Part shown: positions 43,046 through 52,017 of the stretch, one piece after another
Numbering within the stretch: position 1 is the first letter of the stretch
How the letters are laid out: each line of letters starts with the position of its first letter
Origin: CASPLG01 sp965120375
GTDB taxonomy: Bacteria; Bacillota; Clostridia; Oscillospirales; Acutalibacteraceae
Length of the DNA: 64,000 bases
Direction of reading: 5' to 3'
NCBI GenBank assembly: GCA_965120375.1
Contig: CBCPMW010000014.1
Location: 1-64,000 of the forward strand
Program-made: the position numbers and the translations under genes
The notes under the pieces: model-generated
Seen by the model: the letters and a program-made list of their open reading frames with translations, nothing else
Told to the model about the DNA's origin: nothing
The model's database searches: none

Positions 43046-43509
43046 TGCTTTTACCAAAACGAACTAAACATAGAAAAGTGCACAGAGGGAGAATGAAGGG
43101 AAAAGCGTACAGAGGTAATAAGATTACTTATGGGTTTTATGGCCTACAAGCGTTGGAACCCGCATGGATAACTTCCAATCAAATAGAAGCCGCCCGTATC
43201 GCTATGACACGTTACTGCAAAAGAATGGGAAAGGTCTGGATAAAAATATTCCCGGATAAGCCTGTGACTAAAAAGCCAGCAGAGACCAGAATGGGTAAAG
43301 GAAAAGGTTCACCGGAATACTGGGTTGCAGTTGTTAGACCTGGCAGAATTATGTTTGAGATGAGTGAGCTTTCGGAGGAGATGGCTAGAGAGGCTATGAG
43401 ACTTGCTGCAAGCAAGTTGCCGATAAGATGTAAATTTGTTAAAAAAGGTCAGACTGAAAACGCATCTGGTTCAAAAAAAATAAATAAAGAGGTTGGTGAG
43501 CAGAATTGA
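43045..43509 (+). CDS. rplP: 50S ribosomal protein L16
   Basis: A 154-residue L16 with MLLPKRTKHRKVHRGRMKGK and RMGKGKGSPEYWVAVVRPGR. It is slightly longer than usual at the C-terminus (a Lys/Asn/Ser-rich tail after residue 138). It overlaps rpmC by 4 nt. Confidence 0.96.
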   Translation: MLLPKRTKHRKVHRGRMKGKAYRGNKITYGFYGLQALEPAWITSNQIEAARIAMTRYCKRMGKVWIKIFPDKPVTKKPAETRMGKGKGSPEYWVAVVRPGRIMFEMSELSEEMAREAMRLAASKLPIRCKFVKKGQTENASGSKKINKEVGEQN

Positions 43510-43712
43510 AACCTTCAGAAATAAGAAAATTAAGTAATGAGGAATTGGAAAAGAAACTTAAAGAGCTTAAAACAGAGCTTTTTAATTTACGTTTTCAGCT
43601 TGCTATCAATCAACTTCAAAACCCAATGAGAATTAGAGCGGTAAAAAAGGATATTGCTCGTATAAATACTATTATTGCGGAAAAAGAGCGCAAAAGTTTA
43701 GTGAATGTGTAG
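43506..43712 (+). CDS. rpmC: 50S ribosomal protein L29
   Basis: A 68-residue two-helix protein: MKPSEIRKLSNEELEKKLKE and NLRFQLAINQLQNPMRIRAV are typical. TTG start overlapping the L16 stop; AAAGAGG lies upstream. Confidence 0.95.
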   Translation: MKPSEIRKLSNEELEKKLKELKTELFNLRFQLAINQLQNPMRIRAVKKDIARINTIIAEKERKSLVNV

Positions 43713-43727
43713 AGAGGAGGATAAGAG

Positions 43728-43988
43728 TTGGAGACTAAAAGAAACGTCAGGAAAACAGAGATTGGGACTGTTGTGAGTGATAAAATGGACAAAACAATTG
43801 TACTTTTAATTAGACACAATAAAAGGCATCCTCTTTACAAAAAAATAATTAGAAGGACAGTTAAGCTTAAAGCTCACGATGAAAATAACGAATGCAATAT
43901 AGGAGACAAAGTAAAAGTTATGGAAACTCGTCCGCTTTCTAAAGAGAAACGTTGGAGATTGGTAGAGATAATCGAAAGGGCTAAGTAG
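43728..43988 (+). CDS. rpsQ: 30S ribosomal protein S17
   Basis: An 86-residue OB-fold protein; GTVVSDKMDKTIVLLIRHNK and the later AHDENNECNIGDKVKVMETR show S17. TTG start behind GAGAGGAGG. Confidence 0.95.
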   Translation: METKRNVRKTEIGTVVSDKMDKTIVLLIRHNKRHPLYKKIIRRTVKLKAHDENNECNIGDKVKVMETRPLSKEKRWRLVEIIERAK

Positions 43989-44026
43989 TTTTAAGGCAGT
44001 AAAGTTACTAGTTAGGAGGGAATAAA

Positions 44027-44395
44027 TTGGTACAGCAGCAAAGTTATCTTAAGGTAGCTGATAACACAGGTGCGAAGGAAATTATGTGCATACGAGTGTT
44101 GGGTGGAACTAGAAGAAGATATGCAAATATCGGAGATGTGATCGTTGCATCTGTAAAAAAAGCGTCCCCGATGGGAGCGGTAAAGAAGGGAGACGTTGTT
44201 AAGGCTGTAGTTGTAAGAAGTGTGAAAGGTATGAGACGAAGTGATGGTTCGTATATACGTTTTGATGAGAACGCGGCTGTTTTGATTAAAGAAGACAAAA
44301 ATCCAAGAGGCACTCGTATATTTGGGCCTGTTGCTAGGGAACTGCGTGATAAGAATTACACGAAAATTTTAAGTCTTGCGCCAGAAACGCTTTAA
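44027..44395 (+). CDS. rplN: 50S ribosomal protein L14
   Basis: A 122-residue L14: MVQQQSYLKVADNTGAKEIM, RVLGGTRRRYANIGD and the end REKNYTKILSLAPE-like stretch (here RDKNYTKILSLAPETL). TTG start behind TTAGGAGGGA. Confidence 0.97.
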   Translation: MVQQQSYLKVADNTGAKEIMCIRVLGGTRRRYANIGDVIVASVKKASPMGAVKKGDVVKAVVVRSVKGMRRSDGSYIRFDENAAVLIKEDKNPRGTRIFGPVARELRDKNYTKILSLAPETL

Positions 44396-44410
44396 GAGGA
44401 GGTGTATAGT

Positions 44411-44746
44411 GTGATAAAGTGTTTGAGGAGAAAAAGAGTTCACGTAAAAACCGGCGATATTGTCTGTGTTTTAAGTGGAAAAGATAAAAAAAAGCGCGGG
44501 AAAGTTTTGGCAGTTAGCCCTAAAGAAGGGAAAATAATGGTCGAAGGCGTTAATATCGTTTCTAAGCACGTTAAGCCCAGAAGAGCTGGAGAAGAAGGTG
44601 GAATTGTTAAAACTGAAGGTGCTATTTATTCGTGCAAAGTACAGATAGTTTGTGAAAAGTGCGATAAGCCTACTAGGATTGGGCATAAGATTGGAGATGA
44701 CGGGAAAAAATGCCGCATCTGTAAACGTTGCGGTGAGACGCTATAA
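44411..44746 (+). CDS. rplX: 50S ribosomal protein L24
   Basis: A 111-residue L24 with KOW motif GDIVCVLSGKDKKKRGKVLA and VEGVNIVSKHVKP. GTG at 44411 is chosen because AGAGGAGG ends eight bases upstream; GTG at 44402 lies inside the Shine-Dalgarno. The C-terminus carries two CxxC pairs (CEKC, CRICKRC), zinc-ribbon-like, as in some L24 proteins. Confidence 0.95.
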   Translation: MIKCLRRKRVHVKTGDIVCVLSGKDKKKRGKVLAVSPKEGKIMVEGVNIVSKHVKPRRAGEEGGIVKTEGAIYSCKVQIVCEKCDKPTRIGHKIGDDGKKCRICKRCGETL

Positions 44747-44757
44747 GGAGGATAGTA

Positions 44758-45297
44758 ATGGCAAGATTAAGGGATTATTATTTAAAACAGATAGCGCCGC
44801 AGCTAATGGAAAAATTCAATTATAAGAGTGTTATGCAAATACCGAAACTCGAAAAGGTTGTTCTAAATATAGGAGCTGGCGAGGCTAGAGATAGTTCAAA
44901 GGTGGTAGAGGCTATTATGCTGGACCTTGCTAGAATTACTGGACAAAAACCAGTAGCGTGCGTCGCTAAAAAATCTGTTGCTAATTTCAAGGTTCGTGCC
45001 GGGATGAAAATTGGGGCAAAGGTAACCCTGAGAGACAGAAAAATGTACGAATTCTTGGACAGGTTTTTCAACTTAGCGTTGCCCAGAGTTAGGGATTTTA
45101 GGGGAATTAATCCAGATTCTTTTGATGGGCGAGGTAACTACAATATGGGGATTAAAGAGCAGCTTATATTCCCAGAAATAGAATACGATAAGATAGATAA
45201 AATCCGTGGAATGGATATATGTATAACTACTTCAGCCAAGACAGATGAAGAAGCTAGGGAATTGTTGAGGTTGATGGGAGCGCCATTTGCGAAGTAA
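44758..45297 (+). CDS. rplE: 50S ribosomal protein L5
   Basis: A 179-residue L5: MARLRDYYLKQIAPQLMEKF, MQIPKLEKVVLNIGAGEARD and FDGRGNYNMGIKEQLIFPEI. It binds 5S rRNA. ATG behind AAGGAGGA. Confidence 0.97.
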   Translation: MARLRDYYLKQIAPQLMEKFNYKSVMQIPKLEKVVLNIGAGEARDSSKVVEAIMLDLARITGQKPVACVAKKSVANFKVRAGMKIGAKVTLRDRKMYEFLDRFFNLALPRVRDFRGINPDSFDGRGNYNMGIKEQLIFPEIEYDKIDKIRGMDICITTSAKTDEEARELLRLMGAPFAK

Positions 45298-45309
45298 AGG
45301 AGGATTATT

Positions 45310-45495
45310 GTGGCAAAGAAATCTTTAATAGCGAAGCAGAAAAGAAAGCAAAAATATAAAACTCGCGAATATTCTAGATGTAAGCTTTGTGGCAGGCCGC
45401 ATGCTTATCTTCGTAAGTTTGGTGTGTGCCGTATATGTTTTAGAGTATTGGCGTTAGAAGGCAAGATCCCAGGAGTAAGGAAAGCTAGCTGGTAA
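45310..45495 (+). CDS. rpsN: 30S ribosomal protein S14, zinc type
   Basis: A 61-residue S14 of the zinc-binding form: two CxxC pairs in CKLCGRPHAYLRKFGVCRIC. GTG start behind AAAGGAGGA. No zinc-free paralogue is seen in the window. Confidence 0.96.
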   Translation: MAKKSLIAKQKRKQKYKTREYSRCKLCGRPHAYLRKFGVCRICFRVLALEGKIPGVRKASW

Positions 45496-45519
45496 AAAGT
45501 AGCAAAGGAGGCAGACAAT

Positions 45520-45924
45520 ATGCAAATTACTGATACTATAGCTGATCTTCTGACAAGGATACGCAATGCAAGCTCTTCAAAGCACGAAAGTGTAGAAATT
45601 CCAGCGTCAAAAGAAAAAAAGGCTATTGTGCAGATTCTAGCAGATGAAGGATATATCGAAAGGTTCACTGTTTCTGACGATGGGAAGCAGGGGATTATCA
45701 AGGTTTTTCTTAAATATCAAGAAGAAAAAGGGAAGATTCCAGTAATTACGGGTCTAAAAAGGGTTTCAAAGCCAGGGCTTAGGATTTACAGTGGTGTAAA
45801 AAATATGCCGAGAGTTATGAAAGGTCTGGGGACTGCGATTATATCGACTTCAAAGGGGATTATGACTGATAGACAAGCACGAAAAGAGCGATTGGGTGGC
45901 GAAGTGCTGGCGTTCGTATGGTAA
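45520..45924 (+). CDS. rpsH: 30S ribosomal protein S8
   Basis: A 134-residue S8: MQITDTIADLLTRIRNASSS and the end STSKGIMTDRQARKERLGGE, then VLAFVW. In E. coli, S8 represses the spc operon; no matching site was identified here. Confidence 0.97.
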   Translation: MQITDTIADLLTRIRNASSSKHESVEIPASKEKKAIVQILADEGYIERFTVSDDGKQGIIKVFLKYQEEKGKIPVITGLKRVSKPGLRIYSGVKNMPRVMKGLGTAIISTSKGIMTDRQARKERLGGEVLAFVW

Positions 45925-45938
45925 GGAGGTGTGTGATT

Positions 45939-46493
45939 GTGTCAAGAATAGGGAAAAGTCCGGTGTTGATACCTTCAGGTGTTGAAATTAAGCTAGATGG
46001 TAACGTTATTACTGTTAAAGGGGCAAAAGGAACACTCTCGCTGCAGATTCATTCCGGAATAAGTGCTGAGATTAATTCAGAAAACAAAGAGATTTTGTTT
46101 AAAAGAAGCAATGACGAAAATAAAATGAGGGCACTTCATGGTCTAACAAGATCGCTGGTTTTTAATATGGTAGAGGGAGTGACTAACGGGTTTAAAAAAG
46201 AGCTAGAAGTAAATGGTGTAGGCTACAGAGTCCAAAAGCAGGGTAAAAATATAGTTATGAATTTGGGTTATTCACACCAAGTTACAGTCTCAGAAACGGA
46301 AGATGTAAAGCTTGAGGTTCAAGGTACAAACAAGATTATAGTTAGCGGGATAGACAAGCAAAAAGTTGGTCAGTTTGCAGCTGAAATACGCGAAAAGCGT
46401 CCACCTGAACCGTACAAAGGTAAAGGGATAAAGTACGCGGATGAAGTGATTGTACGTAAAGAAGGAAAAGCTGGTAAAGCAGCCAAGAAATAG
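45939..46493 (+). CDS. rplF: 50S ribosomal protein L6
   Basis: A 184-residue L6. The GTG at 45939, behind AAGGAGGTGTG, gives MSRIGKSPVLIPSGVEI. The conserved RPPEPYKGKGIKYADEVIVR is present near the end. A longer frame from 45918 overlaps the S8 gene. Confidence 0.96.
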   Translation: MSRIGKSPVLIPSGVEIKLDGNVITVKGAKGTLSLQIHSGISAEINSENKEILFKRSNDENKMRALHGLTRSLVFNMVEGVTNGFKKELEVNGVGYRVQKQGKNIVMNLGYSHQVTVSETEDVKLEVQGTNKIIVSGIDKQKVGQFAAEIREKRPPEPYKGKGIKYADEVIVRKEGKAGKAAKK

Positions 46494-46513
46494 AAGAAAA
46501 GAGGTGACTTGTT

Positions 46514-46873
46514 ATGATTAGTAAGTTGGATAAAAATAAAGCTCGGATAAAGCGACACAAACGTATAAGGAACAGAATACAAGGTACGTCGGAGCTTCCC
46601 AGGCTTAATGTTTTTCGCTCTTCTAAGAATATTTACGCCCAGATAATAGACGATGATAAAGGGTTTACATTGGTTTCTGCGTCAAGTTTAGATAAAGAGT
46701 TTGGCGGTCGCGGTGGAAATAAGGAAGGGGCTCGTAAAGTCGGGATGATTTTGGCTGAAAAAGCTCTAGTGAAGGATATAAGAGAGGTTGTGTTCGATAG
46801 AGGAGGATATATTTTTCACGGTAGAGTGAAAGAATTAGCTGAAGGAGCCAGAGAGGGCGGACTGAAATTTTAG
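46514..46873 (+). CDS. rplR: 50S ribosomal protein L18
   Basis: A 119-residue L18: RHKRIRNRIQGTSELPRLNV, FRSSKNIYAQIIDD, and VVFDRGGYIFHGRVKELAEG, AREGGLKF at the end. It binds 5S rRNA. ATG behind AAAGAGGTGA. Confidence 0.97.
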   Translation: MISKLDKNKARIKRHKRIRNRIQGTSELPRLNVFRSSKNIYAQIIDDDKGFTLVSASSLDKEFGGRGGNKEGARKVGMILAEKALVKDIREVVFDRGGYIFHGRVKELAEGAREGGLKF

Positions 46874-46891
46874 AATAAGGAGGGGTAATCT

Positions 46892-47392
46892 TTGGCAAGA
46901 ATTGATGCGTCAGTTTTAGATCTAAAGGAAAGGTTAGTTTCTATCAACAGAGTTTCAAAAACAGTAAAAGGCGGACGGATTTTTAAGTTCGCAGCACTTG
47001 TTGTTGTTGGAAACGGTAAAGGGATTGTTGGTTTTGGTATAGGTAAATCTGGAGAAGTTCCAGACGCTATACGCAAAGGAATTGAAGATGCTAAGAAAAA
47101 TCTGATTGAGGTTGCGCTCGATGGTGACACGATTCCGCATGAAATTATAGGTGAGTTTGGAGCAGGACGCGTTCTTATGAAACCAGCGGCCCCAGGTACG
47201 GGAGTTATTGCAGGCGGGCCTGTTCGCGCAGTTGTTGAATCTGCTGGAATAAAAGATATACGTACAAAAGCTTTAAAGTCTAACAATCCATGCAATGTCG
47301 TTAGAGCGACTATTCTGGGACTTAAATCGCTCAGAACGGCTCAGCAGGTTGCTTTAATAAGGGGAAAAACAGTTAAAGAAATTTTGTTTTAG
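46892..47392 (+). CDS. rpsE: 30S ribosomal protein S5
   Basis: A 166-residue S5: double-stranded-RNA-binding start (LKERLVSINRVSKTVKGGR), FAALVVVGNGKGIVGFGIGK and the C-terminal GAGRVLMKPAAPGTGVIAGG. TTG start behind AAGGAGGGG. Confidence 0.97.
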   Translation: MARIDASVLDLKERLVSINRVSKTVKGGRIFKFAALVVVGNGKGIVGFGIGKSGEVPDAIRKGIEDAKKNLIEVALDGDTIPHEIIGEFGAGRVLMKPAAPGTGVIAGGPVRAVVESAGIKDIRTKALKSNNPCNVVRATILGLKSLRTAQQVALIRGKTVKEILF

Positions 47393-47406
47393 GAGGGTGA
47401 TGTTCG

Positions 47407-47607
47407 GTGAGTAGTATCAAAATTACACTTAAAAAAAGTTTGATAGGACATAAGAAAAACAGGATTAGCACAGCTCACTCCCTAGGCTTGAAAAAGGTAA
47501 GTAGTAGCACTATCCAGCCAGATAATGATGCGACTAAAGGAAAGATTAATAAAATTAGGGATCTTGTTTGTGTTGAGGAGATAGATTCTGATAGTCAATC
47601 TAATTAA
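47407..47607 (+). CDS. rpmD: 50S ribosomal protein L30
   Basis: A 66-residue L30: IKITLKKSLIGHKKNRISTA, HSLGLKK, and MIxKxxHLVxV-like end (here KINKIRDLVCVEEID). Short acidic Ser-rich tail. GTG start behind TAGGAGGGTGA. Confidence 0.94.
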   Translation: MSSIKITLKKSLIGHKKNRISTAHSLGLKKVSSSTIQPDNDATKGKINKIRDLVCVEEIDSDSQSN

Positions 47608-47627
47608 AAAAACAAGGAGGGAGAATT

Positions 47628-48068
47628 ATGGAGCTACATGATGTTTGTCCTAGATTAGGATCGAGAAGAAAATCTAAGCGTGTTGGAAGAGGTCATGGTT
47701 CTGGTTGGGGAAAAACTTCCGGAAGAGGACATAAAGGACAAAAAGCTAGATCTGGCGGTGGAGTAAGACCTGGATTTGAAGGTGGACAGATGCCAATTCA
47801 AAGAAGGCTACCCAAAAGAGGTTTTAAAAACATTTTTGCTAAGAAAATAGCGCAGGTGAATGTGAATCAATTAGAAATATTTGGTAATGGTATGACTGTT
47901 GGACAAGAAGAATTTATCAATAAAGGCCTGATTAAAAGAAAGTTTGATAGGATAAAAATTATTGCGAGTGGTAATTTAACTAAAAATTTGACAGTCAGAG
48001 CACACTTATTTTCTAAATCTGCAGTAGAGAAAATAGAGTCTGCAGGTGGGAAAGTAGAGGTGATTTAG
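47628..48068 (+). CDS. rplO: 50S ribosomal protein L15
   Basis: A 146-residue L15 with the Gly/Arg-rich N-terminal arm (GRGHGSGWGKTSGRGHKGQK) and PKRGFKNIF. secY starts on the next base after its stop. Confidence 0.97.
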   Translation: MELHDVCPRLGSRRKSKRVGRGHGSGWGKTSGRGHKGQKARSGGGVRPGFEGGQMPIQRRLPKRGFKNIFAKKIAQVNVNQLEIFGNGMTVGQEEFINKGLIKRKFDRIKIIASGNLTKNLTVRAHLFSKSAVEKIESAGGKVEVI

Positions 48069-49394
48069 ATGCTGGGGTTCATAGTAAAAGCGTGGAATAT
48101 GCCGGAACTCAGAAAAAGGCTCATTTATACCTTGTTTATAGTTGTGATATTTAGGGTAGGTTCAGTGATTCCGGTCCCGTTTTTAGATACGGTTGCTTTA
48201 AAAGGCGTAATGGGAAATTTATCAGAGGGCGGAGCTATACTCAACTATCTTGATACTATGTCGGGAGGAGCGTTTGCGCAAGCGACCCTGTTTGCTATGT
48301 CACTAACTCCATACATTAATTCGTCTATTATAATGCAGTTGATGGGGGTGGCTATTCCCGCTCTTGAGGCTTTGCAAAGGGAAGGGGAAGAAGGCCGCAA
48401 AAAATTAACAGCTATTACCAGATATTTCACTATTATACTAGGGATTATGCAAGGAACTGCATACTATATGTACCTTAGAGGCTCGCAGTACGGTGGAGCG
48501 ACGATTATAAAGTATACAGAAGGGTTTGAAGCGTTTTTTGTAGCTGTTGTAATAGTTTCTGTTTTTACAGCGGGAACGGCCTTGATTATGTGGCTCGGAG
48601 AGCAAATTAATACAAAGGGTATCGGTAACGGAGTATCGATTTTGCTTTTTGCTGGTATAGTTTCGAGAATGCCGACTTTAGTCGCTAAACTTATGGCTTA
48701 TGTTTCGTTAGCTATTACAGCAACGGAAAAATATGGGAAATATTACATTCTTGTCCCAGTATTTATACTGATATTTATGATGATGATTTGGGTAATAGTG
48801 TTTATGAATGACGCAGAACGTAGAATCCCGATACAGTATGCAAAGAGAACTGCCGGAAGGAAACTTTACGCCGGACAAAGTAGTCATATTCCGCTGAAAG
48901 TGGGTCTGGCGGGGGTTATGCCGGTAATTTTTGCAAGTTCAATACTTTCTATTCCTACGTTAGTTACTCTGTTTATGCAGCCAACAGGGATTGTCAGGAG
49001 TATTCTAGAAGCGTTTTCGGTTGACGGCTGGATATATATGATAATGTACTTTTTACTTATAATAATGTTTGCGTATTTCTACGTTGCTATAACTTATAAT
49101 CCTATTGAAATGGCTAATAATCTTCGTCAAAGCAACGGTGGGATTCCGGGTATTCGTCCCGGGAAGCCTACAGCAGACTATATTGCAAGAATTCTGTCAA
49201 AGGTTACCTTTTTAGGGGCGCTGTTCCTTGCGTTTATTGCGCTGTTTCCAATGATATTTGGTAGAGTAACATCTATGAAAAATTTGTCACTCGGTGGGAC
49301 ATCTATAATCATTTTAGTGGGAGTTGCCCTTGAAACTGTGAAGCAGCTGGAATCTCAGATTATGATGAAACACTACAAAGGATTCTTAGATTAA
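48069..49394 (+). CDS. secY: Preprotein translocase subunit SecY
   Basis: A 441-residue membrane protein with ten spans; the central pore of the Sec translocase, working with SecE and SecG. IPVPFLD, MSGGAFAQATLFAMSLTPYI (plug region) and RRIPIQYAKR are diagnostic. ATG abuts the rplO stop with AGAGGTGA upstream. Confidence 0.97.
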   Translation: MLGFIVKAWNMPELRKRLIYTLFIVVIFRVGSVIPVPFLDTVALKGVMGNLSEGGAILNYLDTMSGGAFAQATLFAMSLTPYINSSIIMQLMGVAIPALEALQREGEEGRKKLTAITRYFTIILGIMQGTAYYMYLRGSQYGGATIIKYTEGFEAFFVAVVIVSVFTAGTALIMWLGEQINTKGIGNGVSILLFAGIVSRMPTLVAKLMAYVSLAITATEKYGKYYILVPVFILIFMMMIWVIVFMNDAERRIPIQYAKRTAGRKLYAGQSSHIPLKVGLAGVMPVIFASSILSIPTLVTLFMQPTGIVRSILEAFSVDGWIYMIMYFLLIIMFAYFYVAITYNPIEMANNLRQSNGGIPGIRPGKPTADYIARILSKVTFLGALFLAFIALFPMIFGRVTSMKNLSLGGTSIIILVGVALETVKQLESQIMMKHYKGFLD

Positions 49395-49433
49395 AAGATT
49401 ATTAATTATGGAAAAGGAAGGAGATGAGAAAGG

Positions 49434-50075
49434 ATGAAAATTATACTTCTGGGGGCACCAGGAGCAGGAAAAGGCACTCAGGCTGCAATAATTAACAAAA
49501 GGCTTAATATTCCAATGGTTTCAACAGGGAATATTATAAGGGATGCTATGAAGTTTGGGACCCAGATGGGAATAGAAGCTAAAAAGTACGTTGATAAGGG
49601 CCAATTGGTTCCTGATGATGTTGTTATAGGAATAGTAAAAGATAGAATTTCTGAAAATGACTGTAGAGATGGATTCATACTCGACGGGTTTCCCAGGACT
49701 ATAGCTCAGGCAAGAGCTCTTGATTCCATGGAGATAGAAATTGATAAAGTTATTAGTATTGAAGTTGAAGATGATTTAGTATATAATAGAATGGCAGGGC
49801 GAAGAGTGTGCAGTTCGTGTGGCGCTACGTATAACATTAATACGGACTGTAGGCCAAAGGTTGATGGAATTTGCGATGCTTGCGGGAAAAGTTTGGTTCA
49901 CCGTAAAGATGACGATTTGGCTACAGTAAAGGAAAGGCTGCAGGTGTACTATAGGCAAACAGAACCTCTAAAAGATTACTACAAAAAAAAGGGGGTGTTA
50001 CTTGAAATTGATGGAGGAAAACCTCTTAAGGAGACTTCGACTGAAATAATAGAAATAATAGAGGCAAGCAAATGA
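49434..50075 (+). CDS. adk: Adenylate kinase, zinc-lid form
   Basis: A 213-residue enzyme that converts ATP and AMP into two ADP. P-loop GAPGAGKGTQ; DGFPRTIAQA; lid with four Cys in CSSCGATY and CDACGKSL, so the lid probably binds zinc as in Gram-positive Adk. It overlaps map by 4 nt. Confidence 0.97.
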   Translation: MKIILLGAPGAGKGTQAAIINKRLNIPMVSTGNIIRDAMKFGTQMGIEAKKYVDKGQLVPDDVVIGIVKDRISENDCRDGFILDGFPRTIAQARALDSMEIEIDKVISIEVEDDLVYNRMAGRRVCSSCGATYNINTDCRPKVDGICDACGKSLVHRKDDDLATVKERLQVYYRQTEPLKDYYKKKGVLLEIDGGKPLKETSTEIIEIIEASK

Positions 50076-50824
50076 TAATTTTTAAGACGGATCGTGAAAT
50101 TTCTTTTATGAGGGAAGCTGGTCGAATTTCAGCCAGAGCACTGAAATTGGCAGGTGAAGCTGTAAAGCCAGGGATTAGTACGTTTGAAATAGATTCGCTT
50201 GTCAGAGAATATATAGAGTCTCAGGGAGCTAAACCTTCGTTTTTGGGGTACGGAGGATTTCCTGCCAGCACATGTATATCTGTGAACAATGTGGTTATCC
50301 ACGGTGTTCCAGCTAAGGAATGCATGCTTAGGGAAGGGGACATTGTTAGTATAGATACAGGTGCGAGTTTGAATGGATTTCACGGTGACAATGCTTGGAC
50401 TTATCCTTGTGGAAAGGTGTCTGAGGAAGCAGAAAATTTGCTAAAAGCTACTAAAGAAAGTTTGTTTGAGGCCATAAAGTCGGCTGTGGTTGGGGCTAGA
50501 ATAGGGGATATTGGTAGTACAGTGCAAGAGTATGTGGAGTCTAGAGGTTATAGTGTTGTTGTGAGTTTTGTGGGGCATGGAATAGGGACTAAGCTTCATG
50601 AGGATCCGCCTGTGCCGAACTACGGCCAGAGAGGGCGAGGAGTTAGACTTCGTGAGGGTATGACTATTGCAATTGAACCTATGGTAAATATGGGAGGTAA
50701 GGATGTTAAAGTTTTGGAAGACGGATGGACTACTGTAACTGTAGATGGCAAACTATCTGCACATTTTGAGAAGACCATTGCGATTACTAAAGGCGGTCCG
50801 GTAATTTTAACAGATCCAGATTGA
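50072..50824 (+). CDS. map: Methionine aminopeptidase, type I
   Basis: A 250-residue enzyme that removes the initiator Met. Metal ligands are visible: SIDTGAS, HGDNAWTY, GHGIGTKLHE, AIEPM and FEKTIAI. Normal length. A gene for a KOW protein starts just after the stop. Confidence 0.97.
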   Translation: MIIFKTDREISFMREAGRISARALKLAGEAVKPGISTFEIDSLVREYIESQGAKPSFLGYGGFPASTCISVNNVVIHGVPAKECMLREGDIVSIDTGASLNGFHGDNAWTYPCGKVSEEAENLLKATKESLFEAIKSAVVGARIGDIGSTVQEYVESRGYSVVVSFVGHGIGTKLHEDPPVPNYGQRGRGVRLREGMTIAIEPMVNMGGKDVKVLEDGWTTVTVDGKLSAHFEKTIAITKGGPVILTDPD

Positions 50825-50835
50825 GGAGTGAGCTT

Positions 50836-51072
50836 ATGGAGTTGGTTAAAGGGACAGTTGCAAAGTCCATAGCCGGCCGAGATAAAGGAAAGATTCAGGT
50901 CGTAGTTAGTCTCGGTAAAAATAATGTTTTTGTATGCGACGGCAGAAAGCGCAAACTTGAGAATCCTAAAAGCAAAAATTTAAAGCATTTGCAGCTAACT
51001 AAGAATGTGTTAAATAAAGATCAAATTTTGTCCAACAGTGCCATTAGGAAGGCTTTAGTTCAATATAAATAA
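50836..51072 (+). CDS. KOW-domain RNA-binding protein
   Basis: A 78-residue basic protein. The ATG at 50836 has GAGGAG at a good distance. MELVKGTVAKSIAGRDKGKI is a KOW-type beta strand and loop; the end is Lys/Asn-rich. Proteins of this type sit between map and infA in many Clostridia and resemble the archaeal L14e family (COG2163). Function undefined, probably ribosome-related. Confidence 0.82.
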   Translation: MELVKGTVAKSIAGRDKGKIQVVVSLGKNNVFVCDGRKRKLENPKSKNLKHLQLTKNVLNKDQILSNSAIRKALVQYK

Positions 51073-51100
51073 AGTAAATTCTGGTCGAGGAGGTGTCAAA

Positions 51101-51445
51101 TTGTCTAAGGAAGATGTTATAGAAGTCGATGGCAAGGTTATTGAAGCGTTGCCGAATACGCAGTTTTATGTTGAGCTTGAAAATGGGCACAAGATTTTAG
51201 CATATCTTTCAGGAAAACTAAGAATGAATTATATTAGGATTATTCCCGGAGATTATGTTAAAATAGAGCTTTCACCATATGATCTAACTAAAGGCAGAAT
51301 TTTATGGCGCTACAAGCCAGGGACGAAGAAAGACACCAATGTGGGAGGAAATTCTGAAGTTTCTGAAAGTAGCTTGCCCGTTGAGAGTGCGGATGGGAGT
51401 TCGGGAGATGGTTTAGGCACCGTAAATCAAGCTGAAGATTCCTGA
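51101..51445 (+). CDS. infA: Translation initiation factor IF-1 with acidic C-terminal tail
   Basis: A 114-residue protein. Residues 1-72 are a complete IF-1 OB fold (MSKEDVIEVDGKVIEALPNT at the start, SGKLRMNYIRIIPGDYVKIE, and GRILWRYK at the end), where standard IF-1 stops. Residues 73-114 form an extra 42-residue tail, low in complexity and rich in Ser, Gly, Glu and Asp, ending AEDS. TTG start behind GAGGAGGTG. No frameshift is needed: the stop at 51443-51445 precedes rpmJ by only 39 nt. Confidence 0.93.
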   Translation: MSKEDVIEVDGKVIEALPNTQFYVELENGHKILAYLSGKLRMNYIRIIPGDYVKIELSPYDLTKGRILWRYKPGTKKDTNVGGNSEVSESSLPVESADGSSGDGLGTVNQAEDS

Positions 51446-51484
51446 AAGAAGCAGGCTGAAGTCGTTTTGAAGGAGGCTGGTAAT

Positions 51485-51598
51485 ATGAAGGTCAGAGCGT
51501 CAGTTAAGGCAATATGTGATAAGTGCAAGCTGATAAGGAGAAAAGGTTTAGTAAGAGTGATATGTGTGAACAGAAAACATAAACAGAGGCAAGGCTAG
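51485..51598 (+). CDS. rpmJ: 50S ribosomal protein L36
   Basis: A 37-residue protein, MKVRASVKAICDKCKLIRRK then GLVRVICVNRKHKQRQG. The zinc ligands C-x2-C, C and H are intact. ATG behind AAGGAGG. It lies in its usual place between infA and rpsM. Confidence 0.96.
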   Translation: MKVRASVKAICDKCKLIRRKGLVRVICVNRKHKQRQG

Positions 51599-51623
51599 TT
51601 AAAAAATTTGGAGGTGTTTATTG

Positions 51624-51998
51624 ATGGCAGTTCGTATATCCGGTATTGATTTACCGATGGCTAAAAGGGTGGAGATAGGCCTGACTTATATATATGGGAT
51701 AGGGCTTTCTACTTCCAAAAAACTTTTAGCTGAAACAGGTATAAATCCTGATACTAGAGTTAAGGATTTAGAAGAAGGAGACATTGCGAAAATAAGAGAG
51801 TATATAGATCGCAATTGCCAAGTTGAAGGTGACCTTAGAAGAAAAGTTGCTATGGATATCAAAAGGCTGATAGAAATTGGCTGTTACAGGGGAATTAGGC
51901 ACAGAAAAGGGTTACCAGTCAGAGGGCAAAGGAGCAAGACAAATGCTCGAACCAGAAAAGGTCCCAGAAAAACAATAGCAAGAAAAAAAGCGTCGTAA
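51624..51998 (+). CDS. rpsM: 30S ribosomal protein S13
   Basis: A 124-residue S13: MAVRISGIDLPMAKRVEIGL, TYIYGIGLSTSKKLL and the basic tail GLPVRGQRSKTNARTRKGPR. The ATG at 51624 is preferred over the TTG one codon upstream (TTTGGAGGTG). Confidence 0.97.
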   Translation: MAVRISGIDLPMAKRVEIGLTYIYGIGLSTSKKLLAETGINPDTRVKDLEEGDIAKIREYIDRNCQVEGDLRRKVAMDIKRLIEIGCYRGIRHRKGLPVRGQRSKTNARTRKGPRKTIARKKAS

Positions 51999-52017
51999 TA
52001 AAGGAGGATAAGAGTTA

